From a bacterium (lineage in GTDB: Bacteria > Hydrogenedentota > Hydrogenedentia > Hydrogenedentiales > SLHB01), in the NCBI GenBank assembly GCA_024231375.1, contig JAAEQP010001570.1, forward strand, positions 1 through 5,437: DNA of 5,437 bases. The letters are read 5' to 3'. Below are positions 1 through 5,437 of the stretch, piece after piece (the stretch's first letter is position 1; the number at the start of each line of letters is the position of its first letter). The notes beneath the pieces are model-generated. The model saw nothing but the letters and a program-made list of their open reading frames with translations, was not told the origin of the DNA and did not search any database. The translations under genes and the position numbers were made by a program.

Positions 1-543
1 CTCCTGGCACTGATCTGTCTATACGTCCAATACGAGTTCTTCGGCATCAGCGTGGGCGGCCTGTTCTCGCCCGAATACCAGAACGAATCGTGGTCGCTGG
101 CGAAATTCGTGGATCTCATGGCCCACGCCTGGGTTCCCATAGTGGTGATCGGCGTCCAAGGCACGGCGGGCCTCATACGCGTGATGCGCGGCAACCTGCT
201 GGACGAGTTGGCGAAGCTCTACGTGGTCACGGCCCGTGCCAAAGGCGTCCATCCCATCAAGGTCTTGTGGAAATACCCGGTACGCGTGGCCATCAACCCG
301 CTGGTCAGCACCATCGGTTGGCAGTTGCCCATGATTTTCTCGGGGTCGGTGATCGTGGCCGTGGTCATGGGCCTGCCCACCACCGGGCCGCTGCTGTTGC
401 AGGCGCTCATGACGCAAGACATGTTCCTGGCGGGGTCGCTTGTCATGATCCTCGCGTCCTTGACCGTCATTGGCACCCTCTTGTCCGACATTCTGTTGCT
501 GTGGATCGACCCGCGCATCCGCTACGAGAAGAGCGGGCAGTGA
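1..543 (+). CDS. ABC importer permease, DppB/OppB position (5' partial)
   Basis: This is the C-terminal 180 residues of an inner-membrane permease of the Opp/Dpp family. The frame is open from base 1 and ends at TGA 541-543; the start and the first membrane segments lie upstream. It shows the cytoplasmic EAA-type loop that docks on the ATPase (TARAKG at 229-246, followed by a KYPVR..INPLV stretch). Hydrophobic segments lie on both sides of the loop, and the protein ends in the typical family tail WIDPRIRYE. The segment GGLFSPEY and the phrase LPTTGPLLLQAL match my memory of a DppB subfamily that pairs with long-loop DppC proteins, like the next gene here. With that gene it should form the transmembrane channel. 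The stop is 1 nt before the next start, so the two are co-translated. Substrate cannot be read from the sequence; peptides, oligosaccharides or metal chelates are all known for the family. Confidence 0.93.
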   Translation, partial: LLALICLYVQYEFFGISVGGLFSPEYQNESWSLAKFVDLMAHAWVPIVVIGVQGTAGLIRVMRGNLLDELAKLYVVTARAKGVHPIKVLWKYPVRVAINPLVSTIGWQLPMIFSGSVIVAVVMGLPTTGPLLLQALMTQDMFLAGSLVMILASLTVIGTLLSDILLLWIDPRIRYEKSGQ

Positions 544-544
544 T

Positions 545-1690
545 ATGAGCACGAACGAGCATCCTATCGACCTGGACTTGGAGCCGGAAGCCGAAGCGCC
601 CGCCGAGGTGGAACTGTACTCGGCGTCGCAATGGCGGCTCATGGCCCGGAAGTTCCGCAAGCACCGGCTTGCGGTGTGGGCCGGCATGTTCATGATTGTC
701 CTGTACCTCATCGCCATCTTCTGCGAGTTCCTGGCGCCCTACGGCGTCAACAACCGGCACAGCGACGCCCTTTTCGCGCCGCCCCAACGGCTCCACCTTG
801 TCTCGGACGAAGGCCTGCACTTCTGGCCCTTCGTATACGCGCTCGAAGGCACGCGCGACGCCGAAACGCGCCAGTTGAAGTACACCGAGGACCACTCCAG
901 GCGCTTGCCGATTCGCCTGTTCGTGCGGGGCGACACCTACCGGTTCTGGGGGCTTTTCGAGAGCAATATTCACGCTTTCGGCGTGGGTGACGGCGGGAGT
1001 CTGTTCCTTCTCGGGGCTGATTCGCTGGGCCGCGACCTGTTTACGCGCATCCTCTACGGGTCACGCATTTCGCTCACCATCGGTCTTGTGGGCGTGGGAC
1101 TGAGTTTCGTGCTCGGCTTGGTGATGGGATCCATCTCGGGTTACTTCGGCGGCTGGATCGACAATCTTATCCAACGATTCATCGAAATCCTGCGGTCCTT
1201 CCCGACCCTGCCCTTGTGGATGGCCCTTTCGGCCGCTGTGCCGACCACGTGGTCGCCCATTCAGATGTATTTCGGCATCACCCTGGTCCTGTCGCTCATC
1301 GGTTGGGGCGGACTCGCCCGCCAGGTGCGCGGCAAGATCCTGTCGTTGCGCGAGGAAGACTACGTGACCGCGGCCGTGTTCTCCGGGGCCAGCCGAGGAC
1401 GCGTCATGTGGCGCCACCTGCTTCCGGGCTTTGCGAGCCATATCATCGTGAGTATTACGTTGGCCGTGCCGGGCATGATCCTGGGCGAGACGGCGCTGTC
1501 GTTCCTGGGGCTGGGTCTGCGCCCGCCCGCCGTGAGTTGGGGCGTGTTGTTGAAAGACGCGCAGAATGTGCAGGCCGTGGCGCTGCACCCTTGGCTCCTG
1601 ACCCCCGTGTTGTTTGTGGTGTTGACGGTATTGGCGTTCAACTTTGTCGGTGACGGCCTTCGCGACGCCGCCGACCCGTACAGCAGGTGA
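545..1690 (+). CDS. ABC importer permease, DppC/OppC position, long-loop type
   Basis: This is a complete 381-residue second permease of the Opp/Dpp importer. An acidic N-terminus (about 1-25) leads to an amphipathic QWRLMARKFRKHRLA stretch and transmembrane segment 1 (about 43-63). A long hydrophilic extracytoplasmic loop follows, up to the conserved LLGADSLGRDLF motif (G157-D159). The remaining membrane segments start near 176, 241 and 351. The EAA-type loop for ATPase contact runs about 262-296 (E270, then TAAVFSGAS). The C-terminus, LSFLGLGLRPP through NFVGDGLRDAADP, is typical of DppC. Family members are usually near 300 residues; the extra length is in the loop between segment 1 and the LGAD motif. 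ATG 545 was chosen because it sits 1 nt after the upstream stop and gives the normal N-terminus. A TTG at 470 in the same frame would add 25 non-conserved residues inside the previous gene. No strong ribosome site precedes it, consistent with coupling. Confidence 0.94.
   Translation: MSTNEHPIDLDLEPEAEAPAEVELYSASQWRLMARKFRKHRLAVWAGMFMIVLYLIAIFCEFLAPYGVNNRHSDALFAPPQRLHLVSDEGLHFWPFVYALEGTRDAETRQLKYTEDHSRRLPIRLFVRGDTYRFWGLFESNIHAFGVGDGGSLFLLGADSLGRDLFTRILYGSRISLTIGLVGVGLSFVLGLVMGSISGYFGGWIDNLIQRFIEILRSFPTLPLWMALSAAVPTTWSPIQMYFGITLVLSLIGWGGLARQVRGKILSLREEDYVTAAVFSGASRGRVMWRHLLPGFASHIIVSITLAVPGMILGETALSFLGLGLRPPAVSWGVLLKDAQNVQAVALHPWLLTPVLFVVLTVLAFNFVGDGLRDAADPYSR
1685..1690 (+). promoter_or_regulatory. 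Ribosome binding site for the beta-helix gene
   Basis: AGGTGA overlaps the stop codon of the upstream permease. It lies 4 nt before ATG 1695 and 10 nt before the in-frame ATG 1701, so it does not decide between them. Both starts give a good signal peptide. The site argues against an upstream GTG start at 1644. Confidence 0.45.
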
Positions 1691-1694
1691 CGTG

Positions 1695-1769
1695 ATGAGT
1701 ATGCGGCCATATCGGACATCGGCAATTGCGCTGGCGTTGATTCCGGTCTGCTTGTTCAGCGTAGCGGCG
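1695..1769 (+). other. Sec signal peptide of the beta-helix protein
   Basis: It encodes residues 1-25. There are basic residues (R4, R7), then a hydrophobic core (about 10-21, AIALALIPVCLF), then a small-residue cleavage motif VAA with predicted cleavage before Q26. The cysteine at 19 is not in a lipobox (preceded by IPV), so a lipoprotein is unlikely. The protein should be released to the periplasm or beyond. Confidence 0.82.
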
Positions 1770-3611
1770 CAGGAGCCGGCAACGTTCCACGTGTCGCTGG
1801 ACGGCGCCGACGGCCACTGTGCGACACTGGCACGCGCGATCGAGGCATCGCGGCCGGCCGGACCCGATACGCCGAAACGCATCGTCCTGTCGGACGGCCG
1901 CCATTTCGTAGAGGAAACGGTCATCCTATCCCCGCAAGACGCCAACCTCACCATCGAGGCCGCGCCGGGAGCGGAGCCCGTGCTCTGTGGCGGCCGCCGC
2001 GTCGACGGATGGCAGCGCGACGGGGACGCCTTCTGGTCGGTTGCATTGCCCGAGGTGGCCGATGGGTCCTGGGACTTCCGCGCGTTGGTGGTGAACGGTC
2101 GTATGCCGCGACGCGCGCGTCTGCCCGAGGAAGGCCGGTACCAGCACGAGAGTGCGTTCGATGTTCGATGGATGAGTACTACCGGCGGCGGGTGGGAGCG
2201 CAAACCCACCGATGAAGAACTGACAACCATGGTCTACAAGGAGGGCGACCTCGGCCCGTGGTTGACGAGTGCCAACGCCGAAGTGACCGTGTACCACATG
2301 TGGGACGAGTCGCTCGTCGGGGTCGCCGCTCTCGACGCCGAGAAGCGTACCCTCACCTTCAGCAGCCCGTGCGGACATCCCCCAGGCGCCTTCCGGGTGA
2401 AGGACTACGTCGTGTGGAACGTCCGCGAAGGCATGACGAAACCCGGCCAATGGTACCTCGATCGCGCAGCCGGCAAGGTGGTGTACTGGCCCTTGCCCGG
2501 TGAAGATTTGGAGGCGGCGGACGTGTATGCCCCCACAACCGAATGCATTCTCAAGGTACAGGGCACGGAATCCGCCCGCATCCAAAACGTCACGGTGCGC
2601 GGACTCGCGTTGACCGTCACTACCACGCCGCTGAAGGCGGGTGGCTTTGGTGCAGGGAAGTTCGAGGGCGCCTTGTCCGCGTACTGGGCCGAGAACTGCC
2701 ACTTCCTCGACCTCACCATCTTCAACGTGGGCGGCCAGGGCATCCGGACGTGGGAATGCAACCACTCGATCATCCAAGGCTGCGACGTGCATCACACGGG
2801 CGCCTGCGGCATGATGCCGCGCGGTAGCGCGCTGTTGGTGGCCGACAACGCCATCCACGACATCGGAATCCTCTATCCCAGCGCCATCGGATTGACGTCG
2901 GGCGGTGGGGGCGAAGGCGTGCGTGTCCTGCACAACGTGGTGTACAACACGCCGTACTCGGCCATCACGGCCGGCGGCGACAACCACGTCGTTGAGGGCA
3001 ACCGCATCCATCACGCCATGCAGGAACTCCACGACGGCGCGGCCATCTACGTCGGGTTCGGCAAGAACGTGGTGCTCCGCGGCAACTACGTCTCGGACAT
3101 CGTCAATACCGGCGGCTACGGCGCATCGGCCTACTATCTCGACGAACAGGCCAAAGGCTATCTGGTCGAGGGCAACCTGTCGGTCAACGTGGGGTGGCCT
3201 TCGCATAACCACATGGCCAAAGGCAACACCATCCGGAACAACGTGTTCGTCGTCGACGGCGATGCTCAACTCACGTTTCCCAAGTCGTTGGACTACGTGT
3301 TCGAGAAGAACATTGTCCAGGCCACGGGCAGCATCACGTTCACCAATCCTTCGGCGATCGCTACTTTCACAGACAACATCCTCTTCAGCGGTTCTGACAA
3401 AGTGATAGGTGTTTCTTTGGACGCCTATCGGAAGACGGGTGAATCGCCCCTGGAATTCGATGCGACGAACACCGATCCCGGACTGCTCGGCGTAGAATCC
3501 GGCACTGTTCGGTTCGCGGAGAACTCGCCTGCGCCCGGGCTGGGCATCCAACCCATCGATGTGAGCGATGCCGGGCCACGGCCGGCTGAGAAGCGGAACA
3601 CGAATCAATGA
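1695..3611 (+). CDS. Secreted right-handed beta-helix protein, GH141-like glycosidase candidate
   Basis: This is a 638-residue exported protein, complete at both ends. Residues 1-25 are a Sec signal peptide. Residues 28-100 follow the N-terminal pattern of secreted beta-helix proteins: a repeated Asp/Gly start, an IVLSDGRHFVEET strand and a GG..VDGW turn near 99-106. VNGRMPRRARLPEEG (133-147) and WYLDRAAGKVVYWP (253-266) are, from memory, hallmarks of the GH141-like group, whose studied members are an alpha-L-fucosidase acting on rhamnogalacturonan II and a xylanase. From about 300 to 580 there are successive helix coils with Asn-rich turns (GNRIHH, RGNYVSD, EGNLSVN, RNNVFV, EKNIVQ, DNILFS). 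D447 (HDGAAIY) and D483 (YYLDEQ) are candidate active-site acids. The tail (TDPGLLG..ENSPAPGLGIQPID) is the usual C-terminal signature, so it is not truncated. The gene starts 4 nt after the permease and overlaps the ATPase start by 4 nt. ATG 1701 is an alternative start. Fold and secretion are well supported; the enzyme activity is inferred, and a lyase or non-catalytic binder is possible. Confidence 0.87.
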   Translation: MSMRPYRTSAIALALIPVCLFSVAAQEPATFHVSLDGADGHCATLARAIEASRPAGPDTPKRIVLSDGRHFVEETVILSPQDANLTIEAAPGAEPVLCGGRRVDGWQRDGDAFWSVALPEVADGSWDFRALVVNGRMPRRARLPEEGRYQHESAFDVRWMSTTGGGWERKPTDEELTTMVYKEGDLGPWLTSANAEVTVYHMWDESLVGVAALDAEKRTLTFSSPCGHPPGAFRVKDYVVWNVREGMTKPGQWYLDRAAGKVVYWPLPGEDLEAADVYAPTTECILKVQGTESARIQNVTVRGLALTVTTTPLKAGGFGAGKFEGALSAYWAENCHFLDLTIFNVGGQGIRTWECNHSIIQGCDVHHTGACGMMPRGSALLVADNAIHDIGILYPSAIGLTSGGGGEGVRVLHNVVYNTPYSAITAGGDNHVVEGNRIHHAMQELHDGAAIYVGFGKNVVLRGNYVSDIVNTGGYGASAYYLDEQAKGYLVEGNLSVNVGWPSHNHMAKGNTIRNNVFVVDGDAQLTFPKSLDYVFEKNIVQATGSITFTNPSAIATFTDNILFSGSDKVIGVSLDAYRKTGESPLEFDATNTDPGLLGVESGTVRFAENSPAPGLGIQPIDVSDAGPRPAEKRNTNQ

Positions 3612-4666
3612 GCGAGACCCAACACCACATAGACCCTGCCCCCGCCCGCGGCGATGACGATGCGCCGGCCCTGCTCCGCATCGACAATCTCCACACCTAC
3701 TTCACGTTGGACGACGGCGTGGTGCGCGCCGTGGACGGGGTGAGTCTCACCGTTCCGCGCGGCAAGACGCTGGGCGTGGTGGGAGAGAGCGGGTCCGGCA
3801 AATCGGTAATGGCGTTCAGCGTGTTGCGCCTGGTGCCCGACCCCGGCCGCATCGCCGAAGGGTCCATCGCGCTCAACACGGGCGAAGGCGACGTCGAATT
3901 GACGGGGATTCCCCGCGATGGGCGCGTTATGCGCAAGATTCGCGGCAACCGGATCGCCATGGTGTTCCAGGAACCCATGACCAGCCTCAGTCCAGTCCAC
4001 ATGGTGGGTAGTCAGATCATGGAAGCCGTGTTGCTTCATGCCGAGTCGTCGAAAGCCGGTGCTCGCCGCCGCACGTTGGACATCATGAAGCGCGTGGGCA
4101 TTCCGGACGCGGAGCGGCGGTTCCGCCAGTATCCGCACGAGTTGAGCGGCGGCCTGCGGCAACGCGCCATGATCGCCATGGCCTTGTCGTGTCGGCCCGA
4201 CCTGTTGATTGCCGACGAACCGACCACCGCCCTCGACGTGACCATTCAGGCCCAGATTCTCGATCTCATGATCGACCTGCAGAAAGAACTCGGCATGTCG
4301 ATCATGATCATCACCCACGACCTGGGTGTGGTTGCGCAGATCGCCGACGAAGTGGCCGTCATGTATATGGGCCGCGTGGTGGAGCAGGCGGACGTGCAAA
4401 CCATCTTCAAGAATCCGCAGCATCCTTACACCTTGGCGCTCATGCGGTCGATCCCGAGCCTGAGCCTTGGCCGCAAGACCGACCTGGCCGTGATTCGCGG
4501 TTCGGTACCCGACCCGTTCCAGCAGTTGAACGGATGCCCCTTCCATCCTCGGTGTCCCGAAGCGGCGGCCGGGGTGTGCGATGTGGGCGAGCGGCCCGTG
4601 CTCGAACCGGTGGCGCCTGGCCATCTTCATGCCTGCATCCGACGTCATCAGGAGGCCGCGAAGTGA
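3608..4666 (+). CDS. ABC importer ATPase, DppD/OppD position
   Basis: This is a complete 352-residue cytoplasmic ATPase that powers the importer by forming a heterodimer with the next gene product. All nucleotide-binding elements are present and intact: Walker A GESGSGKS (59-66), Q-loop Q121 in [10 protein letters not shown], signature LSGGLRQR (179-186), Walker B ending in D203 E204 ([12 protein letters not shown]), and H-loop H237 (IITHDLGVV). The signature has Leu where LSGGMRQR is usual, a mild change. The C-terminal Opp/Dpp-specific domain carries four cysteines, C310, C316, C324 and C343, in the pattern [12 protein letters not shown]. In characterised DppD-type proteins this motif binds an iron-sulfur cluster; here that is inferred from the pattern. 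ATG 3608 overlaps the beta-helix stop as ATGA. The nearest purine-rich stretches (GAGAAG at 3588-3593, AGCGGA at 3592-3597) are weak or far, so re-initiation from the upstream gene is likely. Confidence 0.96.
   Translation: MSETQHHIDPAPARGDDDAPALLRIDNLHTYFTLDDGVVRAVDGVSLTVPRGKTLGVVGESGSGKSVMAFSVLRLVPDPGRIAEGSIALNTGEGDVELTGIPRDGRVMRKIRGNRIAMVFQEPMTSLSPVHMVGSQIMEAVLLHAESSKAGARRRTLDIMKRVGIPDAERRFRQYPHELSGGLRQRAMIAMALSCRPDLLIADEPTTALDVTIQAQILDLMIDLQKELGMSIMIITHDLGVVAQIADEVAVMYMGRVVEQADVQTIFKNPQHPYTLALMRSIPSLSLGRKTDLAVIRGSVPDPFQQLNGCPFHPRCPEAAAGVCDVGERPVLEPVAPGHLHACIRRHQEAAK
4650..4655 (+). promoter_or_regulatory. Strong ribosome binding site for the DppF-type ATPase
   Basis: A perfect AGGAGG lies inside the end of the DppD-type gene, 7 nt before GTG 4663. 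It fixes GTG as the start even though it is not an ATG. It is the only strong ribosome site seen in the operon. Confidence 0.8.
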
Positions 4667-5437
4667 CCCAGCAATCCACAACGCCTGACGCACCGCTTCT
4701 CAGCGTTCGCGGGCTCAAGATGCACTTCCCCATCACCAAAGGCGCGTTCAAACGCGTGGTGGGGCATGTGAAGGCCGTGGATGGTGTGGACTTCGACCTG
4801 CGCGACGGCGAATGTCTCGGACTGGTCGGCGAATCGGGGTCGGGCAAGACCACCGTGGGCCGTTGCATCCTGCGCGGCTACAGTCCTACCGATGGAACGG
4901 TCCGGTTCCGCGTCAACGGCAAAGATGTCGACCTCGTGAACGCCCCGCGCTCCGACGTCAAGGACCTCCGCAGCCACATGCAGATGATCTTCCAGGACCC
5001 CTACGCGTCGCTCAACCCGCGCATGACGGTGCTCGACATCATCGGCGAACCTTTGTTGTGCCACGGCATGACCAGCCGCCGCGAACGCGAAGACCGGGTG
5101 CGGGAGTTGCTGAAAGTGGTGGGGCTCAAACCCGACCATCTGCGGCGCTATCCTCACGCTTTCAGTGGCGGGCAGCGCCAACGCATCGGCATCGCGCGCG
5201 CTCTTGCGCTCAATCCCAAACTCGTAGTGGCGGACGAGCCCGTCAGCGCGCTCGACGTTTCCGTGCAGGCCCAAGTGCTGAACTTGCTCATGAAGCTTCA
5301 ACGCGAACTGAACCGGAAGCACCGAACACTGCGAAAGGTGGTCGAGGATGGCGCTGTGACCAACGACGTTGCGGCTCGCCTGGCTTCGCTACACGAACAG
5401 ATCGCCAGCGCCGAACGTCGCCTCCCGGAGCTGGAAG
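4663..5437 (+). CDS. ABC importer ATPase, DppF/OppF position, with foreign-looking 3' tail (partial)
   Basis: This is the second ATPase of the importer, open to the window edge (258 codons visible). Residues 1-216 are a normal DppF/OppF: an N-terminal [16 protein letters not shown] segment, Walker [10 protein letters not shown] (56-64), Q-loop Q111 in [13 protein letters not shown], signature FSGGQRQR (167-174), Walker B ending in D191 E192 and [14 protein letters not shown]. After QREL (nucleotide 5310) the family expects a short strand leading to the SHDL H-loop and then a C-terminal domain with cysteines. Neither appears. The frame runs instead into 42 residues with heptad spacing. As written, the protein lacks the H-loop histidine needed for ATP hydrolysis and would be inactive. 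The start is GTG, overlapping the previous stop as GTGA. The true gene end is not in the window. The break may be an assembly join or a real rearrangement. Confidence 0.9.
   Translation, partial: MTQQSTTPDAPLLSVRGLKMHFPITKGAFKRVVGHVKAVDGVDFDLRDGECLGLVGESGSGKTTVGRCILRGYSPTDGTVRFRVNGKDVDLVNAPRSDVKDLRSHMQMIFQDPYASLNPRMTVLDIIGEPLLCHGMTSRREREDRVRELLKVVGLKPDHLRRYPHAFSGGQRQRIGIARALALNPKLVVADEPVSALDVSVQAQVLNLLMKLQRELNRKHRTLRKVVEDGAVTNDVAARLASLHEQIASAERRLPELE
5311..5437 (+). other. Unrelated tail after a sequence junction, coiled-coil, possible serine recombinase fragment
   Basis: This is the 42-residue in-frame continuation of the DppF-type gene, and it does not fit that family. Counting the tail from its first residue (N, codon at 5311), hydrophobic or small residues fall at 20, 24, 27, 31, 34, 38 and 41. 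That is a clean 4-3 heptad alternation, so a coiled coil is likely. The pattern R.L..VVEDG....V..RL..L...I...E..L resembles, from memory, the coiled-coil segment downstream of the zinc ribbon in large serine recombinases. There is no start codon context or ribosome site at the junction, so it begins in the middle of a coding region. The recombinase identity is tentative; another coiled-coil protein is possible. The exact join is uncertain by several bases around 5308-5316. Confidence 0.45.

Noticed and set aside
470..544. An earlier TTG start for the DppC-type permease
   Set aside because: It would overlap the upstream gene by 74 nt and add a Cys-rich, non-conserved leader. ATG 545, directly after the upstream stop, gives the usual family N-terminus.
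1644..1694. An earlier GTG start for the beta-helix protein
   Set aside because: It would overlap the permease gene and put 17 extra residues before the signal peptide. ATG 1695 or 1701 follows an AGGTGA site and gives a normal signal peptide.
1926..3608. A 560-codon open frame on the minus strand opposite the beta-helix gene
   Set aside because: It mirrors a real gene in GC-rich DNA with G/C-rich third positions. Its translation has biased, low-information composition with no recognisable domain, while the plus strand encodes a clear signal peptide and beta-helix.
3605..4693. A 362-codon open frame on the minus strand opposite the DppD-type ATPase
   Set aside because: It is rich in His, Arg and Gly with no domain, and it is fully explained by the complementary strand of an ATPase with all motifs intact.
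5300..5320. An attachment site for a serine integrase at the DppF junction
   Set aside because: A clean integration would place the integrase's own start codon or a non-coding arm at the join. Here the reading passes straight into the middle of a coding region, and no flanking core repeat can be seen within the window.
4648..5322. A 224-codon open frame on the minus strand opposite the DppF-type ATPase
   Set aside because: It is an antisense shadow of a motif-complete nucleotide-binding domain. It spans the junction only by chance.
1..5437. CRISPR array, tRNA, rRNA, riboswitch, terminator or internal promoter
   Set aside because: No spaced direct repeats, cloverleaf-like segments or hairpin plus T-run were seen. 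All gaps between genes are 4 nt or less, leaving no room for regulatory DNA outside coding sequence.

Overview
The window is a GC-rich stretch of bacterial DNA, with G or C at most third codon positions. It is almost entirely coding, and every gene lies on the + strand. It holds most of an oligopeptide/dipeptide-type (Opp/Dpp) ABC importer operon, with a secreted right-handed beta-helix protein inserted in the middle. Lineage cannot be fixed from this sequence. A Sec-type signal peptide and a GH141-like beta-helix protein next to an Opp-type importer would fit a polysaccharide-degrading bacterium. Planctomycetota, Verrucomicrobiota, Hydrogenedentota or similar GC-rich lineages are possible, but this is a weak inference.

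Layout: (1) 1-543, the C-terminal part of a DppB/OppB-type permease whose start lies upstream of the window. (2) 545-1690, a complete DppC/OppC-type permease with an unusually long extracytoplasmic loop. (3) 1695-3611, a complete secreted beta-helix protein resembling the GH141 glycoside hydrolase group. (4) 3608-4666, a complete DppD/OppD-type ATPase with a C-terminal four-cysteine motif. (5) From 4663, a DppF/OppF-type ATPase that starts normally after a strong ribosome binding site. It loses all resemblance to the family after about nucleotide 5310 and continues in frame into a coiled-coil-like tail to the window end.

The genes are 1 nt apart, 4 nt apart, or overlap by 4 nt (ATGA at 3608-3611, GTGA at 4663-4666). 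They therefore form one transcription unit with probable translational coupling, and no internal promoter or terminator is visible. The two permeases and two ATPases would make a complete importer core. The substrate-binding protein is not in the window and is expected upstream of 1 or elsewhere. The beta-helix gene sits inside the operon, so the simplest reading is that it releases or trims an oligosaccharide outside the cytoplasm and the importer brings it in. That is inference; the substrate is unknown.

The most important anomaly is the 3' end. The DppF-type gene lacks the H-loop histidine and the C-terminal domain because its sequence switches near 5311 to something resembling the coiled-coil part of a large serine recombinase. 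This could be a chimeric assembly or a real rearrangement; the sequence alone cannot decide. There is no non-coding stretch longer than 5 bases, and no RNA gene, CRISPR array, insertion sequence or repeat array was seen.
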